Shown here in pieces: positions 1-11,002 of a DNA stretch of 20,000 nucleotides. Each line of letters opens with the position of its first letter. Within the stretch, counting starts at the first letter, position 1. Below the pieces are notes generated by a model, which searched no databases, had not been told where the DNA came from, and saw nothing but the letters and a program-made list of their open reading frames with translations. Origin of the DNA: Trachelipus rathkii (taxonomy: Eukaryota > Arthropoda > Malacostraca > Isopoda > Trachelipodidae); assembly GCA_015478945.1 (NCBI GenBank), contig JABUQX010018487.1:1-20000 (forward strand). Direction: 5' to 3'. The position numbers were made by a program, and so were the translations under genes.

Positions 1-20
1 TTATAATCATGCAGAAAATC

Positions 21-152
21 TATCTAATATATATTAATATATTAATATATATACTATATATTATACTATATATATATTATACTATACTATATATATATAT
101 CATATATATCATTATATTATATTAAAATAAATGGAATATATATATATATAAA
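21..152. repeat. (TA)-rich low-complexity tract
   Basis: This stretch is almost entirely A and T, in irregular TATA/ATTA runs with a few C interruptions. It is a degenerate (TA)n microsatellite and carries no gene. Confidence 0.85.
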
Positions 153-1345
153 AATAACCAACATAAACCTAACAACAACAAAACTAATAAAAAATACTAC
201 TATAAACATACATACTATACACAAACTTCAATATATACTTATACTACCTATATACACCAAATAACCAAATAGTCACAACTACACCACAACATAATATAAA
301 TCCACATCAAATACTATTAGTTAAACACACTTACCTGTATACATATATACACTATCATCTAATATAGAGTAATATATAATACATTACAATATATATAATA
401 TAAAATTAATATATACAATACTAAATATATATATCCACACCTTAAAAATCACAACACCTCACACTCCACACAATACACACAAACAAATCAACAACACAAT
501 TAATAAATCTACATACAACAACCAATAACTTCACAGAAAGTGAATAAACAATACCCTCAAAATAGATAACCATAAACACACACACTAAAGTCATAAGTAC
601 CCCGAGATACATATTAGATAACACCCCAAAACCACAGAAACCCACCAAAACACATCAATTGATACAAGCACACCTACCAACAAGATCTTATTAACACTAA
701 AGGAGCTAAGCCTCAAACACACCTTTCACGCCACTACAGTATTAGACAACGTATAGAGGCATCAGTAAAACCACCCAGCACCGACATGCGCACCTTATCA
801 TAGGTACAATAACAAAACACCACGGTAATATATATATTCATCCACAGAGGACACAAAAGAGTCCACTTGACGACATAATTGGAATCGATACCCACAACAC
901 ACGGAAAAATCTATCATTATTAACTTCATACTAAATGCTTAAATTGCAATCATATAAACTACTATAAAGCAAATAACTAATTCCGAAACTATATATTATA
1001 TATTACTAAATAATATTCTATATTCTACTTAATCTACATATCAATATACAATACACTAAATATAATATATACTAACGTTAACGACCAATGACATCATATA
1101 TTATGAAACAGCCCTTCAATCATCATATAATACTAAATCAATTTATTGCTATGAAAATTTAATAGTTGTTAATTTTTAATAATTTTCTAATTGTTTTATT
1201 TATTTTTTGGTTTTTATGTTCTAAATTTTTACAATCTAAATTTATCCTGAAAACCCATTATTCGAAATGTAAAATATTTTGGTGATATTAGCTAACTTTT
1301 TTCCAGAGAATTAACCAAACAAACAGTCGGAAAAATGATTTGTAA
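153..1345. other. AT-rich non-coding stretch, G-depleted in its first part
   Basis: I see no gene here. From about 150 to 530 the + strand is nearly devoid of G, so the complementary strand is almost free of C and rich in T and G. A 68-codon minus-strand frame at 442-648 follows from this bias: its product is mostly V, C, L and F, with no recognisable domain. Around 1292-1305 there is a T-run followed by CCAG, a splice-acceptor-like sequence just upstream of the coding-like segment at 1346. Confidence 0.6.
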
Positions 1346-1510
1346 AATTCGTGTGGTAAAGCTGAACATCATCGATTGGAAACTTTACCAGCAGAACAAA
1401 GAGTAAAAATTCTCTCTATTGATGGTTATTTGTGCACAACACGAACAGAGTATACGGATCATATGTTATATTGCCCGTTTATACCACAATATCGTTACAA
1501 TAAGTTTTGA
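1346..1510 (+). other. short coding-like open frame, unidentified
   Basis: A 54-codon frame opens after TAA at 1343-1345 and closes at TGA 1508-1510. Its translation has mixed composition unlike the AT-rich surroundings, including the stretches RLETLPAEQRVKILSIDGY and YTDHMLYCPFIPQYRY. It has no initiator ATG at its beginning, so it would have to be an exon or a decayed gene fragment. A second frame (ATG at about 1336) overlaps its start, which could reflect a small indel. I recognise no family, and chance is a real alternative. Confidence 0.2.
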
Positions 1511-3726
1511 CAAAACTATTTGATTTACTGAGCAAATTTGAGTACTGTTGAAATATATGAATCTAAAGTAAGATTTACAGCTAAAGAATACACATCAAAG
1601 ATACTTCATTGTCATCTGCAAGGAAAAATCATCGGATTCCAACAAAAAACATTGTATAGAAAGAATGCATGTTACTAAATTCTGAGAGAAACTTCAACGC
1701 AGAGAGTGAGAATTGTATCTTTATAAATAAAGGAATCCAGATATATATAATTTAAATTAGAAAATAGACTAGTGTTATATAAGAAACAAAATATATATAA
1801 TAATATATATAATATTATATTAATTATATATAATATAATATTATTAATATTAAATATATATACTATATATAATCATATATTAATAGTAATATTAATAATA
1901 TTAATATATATATATATATAATATATGTGTAGTGTGTTAGTTGTTGTGTGTTATGTGTGTGTGATCTCTTGTGTGTATGTCTTCTTCGTGTGTGAGTACA
2001 GACTAATTAACTGATACCCTGCCAAGTGGTAGATATCTATATGAAAGTCACATCGAGCTATCCATACATATGTAGGGTATAATAATAAATAAAAATAAGA
2101 GTAGTGTAATATACTTATTCAGCTTATATACCCACTTAGGCTGTAACCTTCTTTAGGAATTAATAAAATTAGGTGAGATATATTGAAAAGTTAAACTATA
2201 CTACTATATAAATAAAATATTATGTAATACTATATACTTTGTCGGGAATAAGAACAATTATACCTGTGTATGTATTTCAATGGAACTTCGTAACAGTTAT
2301 ATAGGGAGTAACTGTTAAGCAAGATATATTATTAATAATAATATCATTATATATCATTAAATTATTTTGAATAAAGTACTAAAGTAGTAGGAACACTGCG
2401 AAGTGACATTGGGAGAGAGAGAAATTAATTAGTCCACATGAGATCATTATTCGTATATACGGGATAAAACTCATACAATTACACTAATTCAGTTTCTATT
2501 GCACAGATGTTATTCCGATAATATGCCAATAGTTTATTTATGAGAGCATCTATGTATTATGATTTAGGTAGCAATTTGTTATTTATATATTATCCGTATG
2601 CACGAGTACATTATTAGATGTATCTGAGTTCAAAGTTTTTATATAAAACTCAATTTATTGTGATCTGGCTAGACGTAATTATGTATTCTATTTAGGTGTT
2701 ACTGTATCTCTAAAGTTCTCATTATTAAAACTTTCCTCTTCTCTGCTCCTCCTCTCTCTCACTCTTTATGCATTCTTAGTACTCAAATCATTAATGAGCA
2801 AATTAGATTTCATATATAGTCATATTTATATTATACATATTACACATATTATGTATGCTAACTTATAATGACGAAAACTAGAGCTATAATAAAAGCCCTA
2901 TATGTCATCAAATAAATAACGTGAGAACTAAGAACCACTATTAACGTAACACTATAGATCTGAGAATTTATATCAATAATTTTATTCTACAGGAAATTAA
3001 TATTTAATTATGATTTTGAGTAATAAAATGACAGAATGTTTTTTTTTTTTTAATAAACATAAACATATTCAATTAGTAATTTTATAATAAAGAAAAGAGA
3101 AGTAGACATATTGAGAGCATATCGTATTGCACTTACTTTTAAATAAAGATAAAAAAATGAATTAAATCTATTCATTAAATAAAGGTTTGTCTCATAAAGT
3201 AATTTTGAATAACATCAGGATTACAAGTGATTTCGGCTATATTGTAATAACATAATGTTTCTGACTTCACTATAATTATCTATTAAGTGAGTAGTATAGA
3301 TTATTAAGTCTGATAATTATATGTTATTTCACTCTATCGTTATCTGACCACATATCATTAACAGACCTTATTATATTGAGAATACTTCACATCTCACAAT
3401 CCTTATCTTCTATTAATAAATGTATATTATTTTTAGGTCACCAAGCTATAACTGGGGTGAGTATGTCTTCATGAAGAAATATTTGAGCTTATTACATTCA
3501 TGGATAAAAGTACTCAAAGAAAATTTATGGTATACCTTGGTAATATATAACAAGTAATCCCGCTGCATTAATCACCTAAGTTTTACAACTGATATGTATC
3601 GAAATTGGGGTTTACATATTATATAATTCTTATAGAATTTTCTAGTTTACGAGGTCTACTGTGTCATTTATATCTCATAGTAATTTTTTATCATTTGTTT
3701 GAAATTGAAGTAGTGAGATAAATAGA
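1511..3726. other. AT-rich non-coding stretch
   Basis: No gene is visible. The stretch contains a (TA)-rich tract (about 1785-1925), a TG-rich patch directly after it (1926-1998), a T12 run near 3040, a pyrimidine-rich patch (about 2731-2766, repeated CTCC/CTCT), and an intron-exon-intron-like junction near 3430-3462. Every reading frame is broken by frequent stops. Confidence 0.6.
1785..1998. repeat. (TA)n-rich tract followed by TG-rich patch
   Basis: A/T-only DNA from about 1785 to 1925 passes directly into DNA rich in TGTG and GTGT up to about 1998. The same (TA)n to (TG)n order appears at the right end of the window, so compound TA/TG microsatellites recur in this genome. Confidence 0.7.
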
Positions 3727-3950
3727 ACACGCGGCTACCAATCAGCTTTTGAGAAATTAACCACAAATGTTTGAAGTATATTTCACCATCAAGAAGCCTT
3801 CTACTCATGAAATATACTCTTTGAGTCAATCTCATCCTGATAGTCCTATCAAACTATCGAGCAAGAGAGTCAATATAGTCTTGCTTGGAGAGCCCAAAGT
3901 GGATGCATTTGGTGAGCATTGAACCAAGCTTTGATACAATACACTCTTAA
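3727..3950 (+). other. coding-like segment in three adjoining frames, unidentified
   Basis: Three consecutive open stretches abut or overlap here: 3727-3774 in one frame, 3767-3922 in a second (ATG at 3767, 51 codons, TGA at 3920), and 3906-3950 in a third. The middle frame reads naturally, for example PSTHEIYSLSQSHPDSPIK and RVNIVLLGEPKVDAFGEH. The hydrophobic strand followed by a G-E-P-K turn recalls the first strand of a P-loop NTPase, but the required GKS/T is absent, so I do not assign that family. The arrangement fits an exon or gene relic with small indels. Identity is unknown and chance is possible. Confidence 0.2.
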
Positions 3951-4623
3951 CGAAAATATATATAAGAGAACAATAGCTTCTATAGGTCAACTGATTGTTT
4001 ACTTATCAATTAGGACTCAAATATTGAGAAATTGTATATCGCTAGGTAAATAAGACAATTATTTATTCAGACTAAATAGATGTGACTTTAGGCTAATATA
4101 AACCTTTTATCATGTAATGATTGGACACCAATATATATACTGGAATATTTAAAATTCACACTCCGTTCACATTCATTATAATGCATCTACAAACATCAAT
4201 ACCAATTATTATGTTATGGAAGCTCTTACATGTAATTATTACTTATTTATACCTATTACTTTCCCTGGGTTGATCGATTGCGAGAGAGTCTTATTGATCC
4301 AAGGACGTAGACAAGTTAGAATGTCGGACATAATATACTTATTACAGAAGGTAAGAATGTACTTATTACACACAATTATCGTTAGATGATTAACCTCAGA
4401 GTACATATATTGTTATCTTGTGGAGCTACGCCTTTATGATACATTTAATTATGGAATCTCATTGAATATATCAATAAGGAGTTCAGCCCTAGTTGTATTG
4501 ATACACGACTTACATTCGAAAACATATAAAATAATAAATATAATATAAATAATATATATATCTATATATAATAATATATAATATATAAACACTTCTCAAA
4601 ACATGAACTTCAATAGAAAATAT

Positions 4624-4679
4624 AGGTATGTGAGCCAGCTAAGCTAGGATAATATACTAGCTAAGCATCTCACTAACCT
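4624..4679. repeat. imperfect inverted repeat (hairpin), about 23-bp arms and 9-nt loop
   Basis: The left arm is 4624-4647 and the right arm 4657-4679, around the 9-nt centre GATAATATA. The inner parts pair as GCTAAGCTAG with CTAGCTAAGC apart from one mismatch. The outer parts pair AGGT with ACCT and GTGAG with CTCAC, with a small unpaired patch between. It lies between a (TA)-rich tract and the purine block. It could be a short foldback element or simply a cruciform-prone sequence. Confidence 0.55.
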
Positions 4680-4727
4680 ACACAAAAGAATGATTATTCT
4701 ACCTCACACTAAAAATTGTACGAAGAG

Positions 4728-4865
4728 CGGAGGAGAGAGAGAGAAGGAACGAAGCGACCGATTAGTAGAGATGATACCGAGGAGTTGAGATGCACAGAGA
4801 GAGAGGAGGAGAGAGGAGAGGAAAAGACGAGGAGCCAGTAGGAGAGATGAGAGAATGGAAGGAAC
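4728..4865. repeat. purine-rich (GA/GGA) low-complexity block
   Basis: The + strand is dominated by GAGA, GGAG and GAAGG units with few pyrimidines over about 140 bases. It is the reverse-complement type of the pyrimidine patch near 2731-2766. No reading frame or motif is evident. Confidence 0.7.
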
Positions 4866-5743
4866 GCCGATTCTTCAAAGACAACTAAGATAAAAAGAGA
4901 GGGAGCTTGTTTTGATTTTAGCAGAGATGCTATGGTCAGTGCTACACTGGAACTTCTTAGCAGTTGTAGCTTTATGCTAACACATAAGGTTACAGTACAT
5001 TACAACGAAGCGTATTTGTTCTCTTCTAGCTGTTCCTTATTAATTAAAACGTAAGGTTAGAAATGATTTTCTCCATCCATAACTCAACATAGCTTCTTCA
5101 CATTATACCTGGTTAAATTAAATACTATTATAAATATATTTGTTACAAGATTTTTCAGTGTAATTTTTATCTTATCTTAGAATATCATTTCCGCCTTTAT
5201 TCATTGGTTGTGTGGATTTTCGAACCAACTTGAAATCTACCTCGGAATCTTCTCCCCAAGTTGTCATTCTATGTTATTTTATGAAATATTCACGTTTAGG
5301 CATTTCATGTAAGATGCTTACATACTGATCCACCAACTAGAAGATAGTTTCATGTTTAAAAATTTATCCTACGCCATGCTTCATCCCATTTTGCTATGAG
5401 GTGGCAGGAAGTTCTCGTTTCATTGAGAAGCACAACAACGTCCCATTGGCAAGCACATCCACCTCGAGCTAATATATTCTTATTACATCGCATGTGTTTA
5501 TCCTCTTCATTATGTTCACTCATTACTCATCATCAGTCTCTATGAAAAAAAGAAGAGATTTAGATTTCACTTAATTAATTTATAAAATAGTAAGTTACGT
5601 TATTGCTTATCTTGTTTTGACTGTTATGCTTTGCAAAAACTAAACAATCAGAACCAGGGAGCGTAAACGTACGTAGCAAAAGATCAATATTCAAAGACAA
5701 AAAATAAAAGAATCTTTACCATATCGTAATAAACATTCAGTTT

Positions 5744-6149
5744 ATGGAGAATTGCTCGTTCATTTTCGCAGTTCCTTTTGTAGTTTTCCTTCTTCAGCTC
5801 GACTTCAAGCATAGAGCCTGGCCGACCATTTTCCTTGTTTGTTTTCAAAAAGAAAACTCCTTGTTCTTCTCTGATTCATTCATTTACCCAAAAATGATCA
5901 GGAAAGTCCGATCATTCATTGAATATCTTCTATTTTGAGGCAGAACATCTTTTGATTTTTGTTCACTTACAGCTTCTAATTATTTCATATATACATGGTC
6001 CTTTTTATGCGTGGAATGATCTCATAAGTTACAAGAAAAAATTCACTTTGGAAACATCTACCGCATCTATTCAACACATGTATTTTGTAAGGAATTCACG
6101 AGCTTTTCCCAAGAAAACAAGAACTTCTTGTATGGTAATTTCTTGCTGA
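5744..6149 (+). other. two overlapping short open frames, unidentified
   Basis: A 64-codon ATG frame (5744-5938) overlaps the next frame (about 5919-6149, no ATG at its beginning). The first product starts with a hydrophobic run (FIFAVPFVVFLLQL) that could pass for a signal or membrane segment. The second contains another hydrophobic run followed by a basic end. The local sequence is AT-rich and F/I/L codons are favoured by composition alone, so the hydrophobicity is weak evidence. No domain is recognisable. These are more likely chance frames than a gene. Confidence 0.15.
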
Positions 6150-6858
6150 ATCTCTTAGATTCAATTTCACTAGTAAGTATATCTAAATTGACAGAACAAA
6201 GTGGGCAAAGTACTGACGATTGGCAAGGCAATTTACAAAACCGTGGTTAATCTTAGGTGAGTATTGCCGGAATAGCCTACAATAGAAATTTTATCTTTGG
6301 TTACTGCTTTCTTAATGGCAGAGGTTGTAAGCCATTCTTTTATATTTTATTTTTAATTCTGGAAAAAATTAATAATAATACATTAATAATAATAATGTGA
6401 TTAAAAAATAGATTAAAAATTAAACAAAACAAGAGAAATAATAAAAAAGGTCTCTTATAAAATCTAATTTACATGAAAATGATTAATATAAATGATGATG
6501 AGGCTTGTTTACAGCTTGGTTTCGATCTAGAAGTAGAAAATTAATAATATATAATAGAAATCTAAATTTAGTTACATAGTATTGCCTATTTTAATTGAGG
6601 ACATAAATCAATGATGAAAATAATGAAGAGGTTCCGTGAGAATATACGGCCACCAAAACGTCGCTAGTCAAAGTATACTACCGAAAAACGCGTATTTTTG
6701 TAACTATGAGCGCACATGACGACGCACGGGTTTCAACATCCCCAAACGTGCTTACAATAATATTTATCATATACCCTTTAAAATCTGGAGAGGCTAATCA
6801 TTTCGTATGGGTTTCTAGTGGCAAAATTCACAGTTATCTGAAATTGGGGAAAAATAAC
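6150..6858. other. AT-rich non-coding stretch
   Basis: No gene is seen. A strong donor-like junction, TTAG|GTGAGT, lies at 6253-6262 after a short coding-like stretch (about 6190-6242). The 78-codon frame that begins near 6706 runs directly into the (TA)n tract and encodes I/N/Y repeats there, so I do not regard it as a gene. Confidence 0.5.
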
Positions 6859-7822
6859 TCTAATATTATAATATATATTAAATATAATAATATATATAAA
6901 TATATATATAATATATTTATATATATATTTAATATTAAATAATTATATATAATATATATAATATTATTTATTATATTTAAATAATAATATTAAAATTATA
7001 TATTCATATATATATCTATATATCTATATATATATATATATATATTTAAATAATATTCATATATATATACTTATATAATATATAATAATATATTCATATA
7101 TATATATACTATATTATATTATATATCTAATATTAATATAAAAATTCTGAAATTATTTAAAGAAAAAAAACATGAAAAATTAATAATATAAATATATATA
7201 TTTAAATATTATATAAATTATATTATAATATTATATATATATTAATAATATATAATAAATATATATATTAATATATATAATTTATAATTATCTTATAATT
7301 AATATATCATATATATATTATATATATTAATATATATTTTATATATATATATATATTTAATATATATTATAATTATATATATTTAATATATATACCAGTA
7401 TAATTAATATATATATATATATATATATAAATATATATAATATATATATATATATATAATATATATTATTATTATAGAGAGTTATATATATAATATATAT
7501 ATATATATATAATGATAGAGAGAGTAATATATTATAATATACTAAGGGATATTATATAAAAGAGAGTTATATATATTATATATATATATTATTATTATAA
7601 ACTATATAATAATTATATATATATATATATTATATAAATAAATATATAATATATATATTTATATATATATTATATATAATAATAATATATTAATATTAAT
7701 ATATAATATATATATAATTATTTATATATATATATATATTAATATATATTATATTATATATAATATTATAATATAATTATTAATTATATTATATATATAA
7801 TAATATATATAACATATTATAC

Positions 7823-7855
<33 letters not shown>

Positions 7856-8244
7856 ATATATATTATATATATATGAATTATATTAATTATAATATAATAA
7901 ATTAATATAATTATAATAAATTACATATATTTATTATATTATACTATATTATAATATATATATATTAATATTTATAATATTAATATGTAAATATATATTA
8001 TATATATAATATACTATATATTATATATTAATATAATATATATAATATATATATATATATTATATTATATATATAATATAAATATTATATATAATATACT
8101 ATATTAATATAAATTAATATATACTTTCTAATGTATATATATTAATATATATATTACTATATATTATAAATATATTATATTAATATAATATTATATATAT
8201 AATTATTATAATATATATATAATAATAATATATAATATATATAG
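6859..8244. repeat. about 1.4-kb nearly pure A/T tract
   Basis: This block is almost only A and T, in (TA)n, ATTA and TAATA arrangements, with rare GAGAG interruptions. The unit AGAGAGTTATATATA occurs twice (about 7476 and 7561), which suggests local duplication within the tract. The 5' LTR of the retrotransposon begins directly at its right edge. Confidence 0.9.
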
Positions 8245-8245
8245 A

Positions 8246-8916
8246 TTACATAATTAGGGCGAATTTAAAGAAATCCCTAAACCAACTAAAATATTCTGAA
8301 ATGAAATGATGAAATCGTTACTAGATCACTGATCTTTTTATTTGTGAATAAAAGTTTTACGTAAAGTTGGTCCAAAACAACGAGTGAAATAAAGGTGATT
8401 TTTACGGAGAAGGAAAAAACGGAATATCCGATCTTTTGAGGTAAACAGATCAACCAATGCAATTAAAGAGTCACCGAGCGTATCGAGGTACTTAAGTTGA
8501 GAGACCGAGGAAACTCGAGAACTTATACATCCAAAGAGCAACTGTATGTGTAAAGACGTAAAGACGGATTGGTGAAGTGCATCAGGTCTTCACGAAATCG
8601 TGGAACACATTGATCACTGGGAATCGAGTTCAGAGAACGATTAATTACCCCAACGCTAAGTATTAATTTACTACGATTAATTTGAATAAAAGATGGTGTT
8701 TGAGCCAAAGAATAATTAGGATATAGTCCCTCACTGGAGGTAACGTAGCAAATTAAAGCTGCTAACTCATGTATCATTATTGTTTAAATATAAATAAATG
8801 TCGGTTTTTTCACTGCTTTCCAAGATGGAGCACGTTCCGTTGCTTCAAAAGAAAAACGAATATTCTTTTATTTATTAAACCATTGGTTTCTCAGCAAACC
8901 AATTCCCTGGTTACAA
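8246..8916 (+). repeat. 5' LTR of the retrotransposon
   Basis: It aligns along its whole length with the 3' LTR. Identical landmarks include the block GAAATCCCTAAACCAACTAA near its start, TTTTACGTAAAGTTGGTCCA, CATCCAAAGAGCAACTG in the middle, and GGTTACAA at its end. It is about 95 bases longer than the 3' copy because of many small insertions, which destroy the open frame found in the 3' LTR. A possible polyadenylation signal AATAAA lies at 8793-8798. Confidence 0.88.
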
Positions 8917-8917
8917 C

Positions 8918-8935
8918 TGGCTCTCTGTCAACCTT
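8918..8935 (+). other. candidate primer-binding site
   Basis: TGG lies two bases after the 5' LTR end, where a site complementary to the 3' CCA of a priming tRNA is expected. The following bases (CTCTCTGTCAACC) are not a tRNA complement that I recognise, so position supports the call and identity does not. Confidence 0.35.
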
Positions 8936-9860
8936 CTTGACTGGAGAAGATCAACTAGACAGAATGAAGCAGGCAGTAAAACTACAGAGGGAGGATTACA
9001 AATAACACAAAAGTCTATAGTAGAGGTTGAAATATTCAGTATTAAACTAGTTGTCAGGGAGTAGGAATTATTGTTTGTTGAGAGAAAGAGCAAACCGTGG
9101 AGGAGTTCGGGTTTTGCGAATTCTCAAACATAAGAGAAAGCAAAAAATAAAAAAAAAAAACAAAAAAAAAAAAAAAAAATTCTGAAAATTTTAGTTATTA
9201 ATTTAAACAACCAGCTATCTAATAGAGAATAAAAAGATAATTTTTTTTTTTTGAGTCCTTTGGGCTATATTGAGGTTGCGGACATTTGCACTACATTCTT
9301 GCAGCCAAAAAAAAAAAAAAAAAAAATATTGAGATGGGAAGCGCAAGAGATGAAAATTACAAACGAGTGACGATATCTCAAGAGTAGAAAACCGATCAAA
9401 TAGAACTGCTGATGATGTTGACAAGAGTCCAATAGCTTTGAGCGAAAATCGAAACGAACTTTCGGACTTCAACCAGTAATAAATAGCAGAGAGCAGTGTT
9501 GCTGGGTTCTTGGCATTGGGCATTACAAATGAAAAAAGCGAGCACAAGCCAACCACAAGAGACAGTATTTTTTTACATATAATATAGGATAAATTTTAGG
9601 AAAAAAAATTGAACCATAAAACAGGACGACGCTAGAACGCATGATCAACGGACAATAAGTAATAAATACAATAATGAGAATACGGATGTACTGAGTATAA
9701 AGATGGAAAATTACACCCGTGTATCATGATACTGTCGGAGTGAGATAGAGAGTAGTGCTTTAGAGAGGTTAGGGGAGTGATAGGTAAATAAAACCAGAAA
9801 GTGACCAAGAACAAACAACCACAGAAGTACTTAAATATAGTAGAAAATTTACAGCCATAA
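8936..9860 (+). other. retrotransposon leader with homopolymer runs and possible gag N-terminal relics
   Basis: This roughly 0.9-kb stretch separates the 5' LTR from recognisable gag. It contains long A runs near 9148-9179, a T run at about 9241-9253 and an A run of about 20 at 9307-9326. Between them are coding-like pieces: one frame through the LTR end to 9005 includes EDQLDRMKQAVKLQREDYK, and another at 9354-9479 includes DDISRVENRSNRTADDVDK. They may be remnants of a gag N-terminus broken by indels. I recognise no domain, and the stretch could simply be a long untranslated leader. Confidence 0.4.
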
Positions 9861-10358
9861 CAACCATCCTACAAATATTATAGAACTCGCGGGGCTGGAA
9901 ATTTTCCTGCTTCGCCTCCGCTGAATCTTAAGCGGCGTGACCCAAAAGGTGGAGGAAACGCTGTTGGCTGAAATAGACTAGAGGATCGGAGTTAGACAGT
10001 AAAGAGAAAACGGAGGGATAGGAGCCAAGTCTTCTCGCGCAGACAGCGTTCTTTATCTATTTTGGCGGAGACACTGTGGATTGGAGGTTTTAGAACGTAT
10101 CAGATAAGTGCAAGTGTGAAGGACTGGCTCAAGCCCTTAAAATATGGAAAGGAGAAAGTCCAAACCTTCGATGCTTTCATCGAAGATTATGTAAAGATGT
10201 ATTGACAGAAAAAGAGCTCGGTGATGAAAGTATATAAGAGACCGTTGGGCAGTAGACTTGCGAAACTTTTTGGAGGGTCCATCGTTGAGGACTTATTACA
10301 GCATCTACCGGGCCAAATTGAGTTATACAACGATAGTGACAAGACTGAGAAGTTGGTG
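9861..10358 (+). pseudogene. gag: gag, N-terminal/capsid part, interrupted
   Basis: Gag forms the particle shell of the element and packages its RNA. One frame is coding-like from 9861 to 10358 but is broken by TGA at 9969, TAG at 9993 and TGA at 10203, and it closes at TAA 10359. Visible stretches are a proline-rich start (FPASPPLNLKRRDPKGGG), then VKDWLKPLKYG and QTFDAFIEDYVKMY, and finally LAKLFGGSIVEDLLQHLPG. The last stretch resembles the helical capsid region of Ty3/gypsy Gag. Coding sense then moves to another frame at about 10356. No initiator ATG can be chosen with confidence. The call rests on position and sequence style. Confidence 0.55.
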
Positions 10359-10746
10359 TAAAGAGGAGAAAGATAATGAGGTTTTAGATTTACAACGGGA
10401 GTTTTGGAGAATAGAAATGAAGAGGAATGAGAAGTTGGCAGAGTTTGCCCTAAGGTTGCAAACGACGTATGAGGCAGCCACAAGCGAGGAACAAAGGGAC
10501 GTGGAGATGCTAAAAAAACAATTTGTAGAATGTTTGCCGAAAAAAATGGCTAGGAGATTTAAAGTCCGGATGGGAGGGGAGAAAGAAAGTACAAAGATTA
10601 GATGGAAAGATGTCGTCACTTGGGCTCAAGAAGAAGACAAACTGGAAGAACAAGAAAATGAGGAACCCGAAGCTGCCGCAATTCCAATATGGGCGACGTT
10701 ACAGGAGAAGACAAGAAAGACAACATATGCCGAATCAGTACGGTAG
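10356..10746 (+). pseudogene. gag: gag, retrotransposon capsid domain
   Basis: This is the clearest piece of gag, open to TAG at 10744-10746. It shows the pattern of the Retrotrans_gag family: LDLQREFWRIEMKRNEKLAE followed directly by FALRLQTTYEAA, then MLKKQFVECLPKKMARRFK, corresponding to the family's conserved E-x2-x2-F-x-R and (K/R)-x-F-x2-G/C-L-P positions. A charged E/K-rich tail follows. Its start is set by the frame change from the preceding gag piece near 10356. The same frame is open back to 10258, but the coding sense upstream lies in the other frame. After 10746 the gag sequence is spread over three frames until the zinc knuckle. Confidence 0.7.
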
Positions 10747-11002
10747 GCCAGACGAGTGTCCTAACCCAAGGAAAAAGGAAACAAATAAGGGAAATTCAAT
10801 CTATGACACTCTGGAATACTGGATACACCGGCCACTGTAGCAACAATGGTGGGAGGTTGTTTACTCACGGACGTATTTATGGACAGGAAAACGATATAAT
10901 GCAGAGATCCTCGAGCTGGAGTATTATGATTTTAGGGATTTAGTAGTTTGGTTGTGTGGTAGCAGGGAGCACTACTGTATTGCCAATTGATGGACATGAT
11001 AG

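Larger units (their letters stand above)
3951..5743. other. AT-rich non-coding stretch with one hairpin and a purine block
   Basis: I see no supportable gene. A coding-like frame ending in an AAG|GTAAGA donor-like junction lies at about 4240-4350. Its translation includes LIQGRRQVRMSDIIYLLQK and it has no identifiable start. A 49-codon ATG frame at 5396-5545 matches nothing I know. The stretch also holds a (TA)-rich tract at about 4527-4590, the inverted repeat at 4624-4679 and the purine-rich block at 4728-4865. Confidence 0.5.

Noticed and set aside
442..648. 68-codon minus-strand hydrophobic frame
   Set aside because: Its V/C/L/F-rich product is a direct result of the T/G-rich composition of that strand. 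There is no domain, and the flanks look non-coding.
6706..6942. 78-codon frame running into the A/T tract
   Set aside because: The second half encodes only I/N/Y/K repeats from (TA)n, and there is no similarity to any protein I know.
9215..9556. 113-codon minus-strand frame
   Set aside because: It passes through the homopolymer run as poly-phenylalanine and is antisense to coding-like retrotransposon leader sequence.
10187..10619. Two 98-codon minus-strand frames
   Set aside because: Both are antisense shadows of the gag capsid region, which is clearly coding on the + strand.
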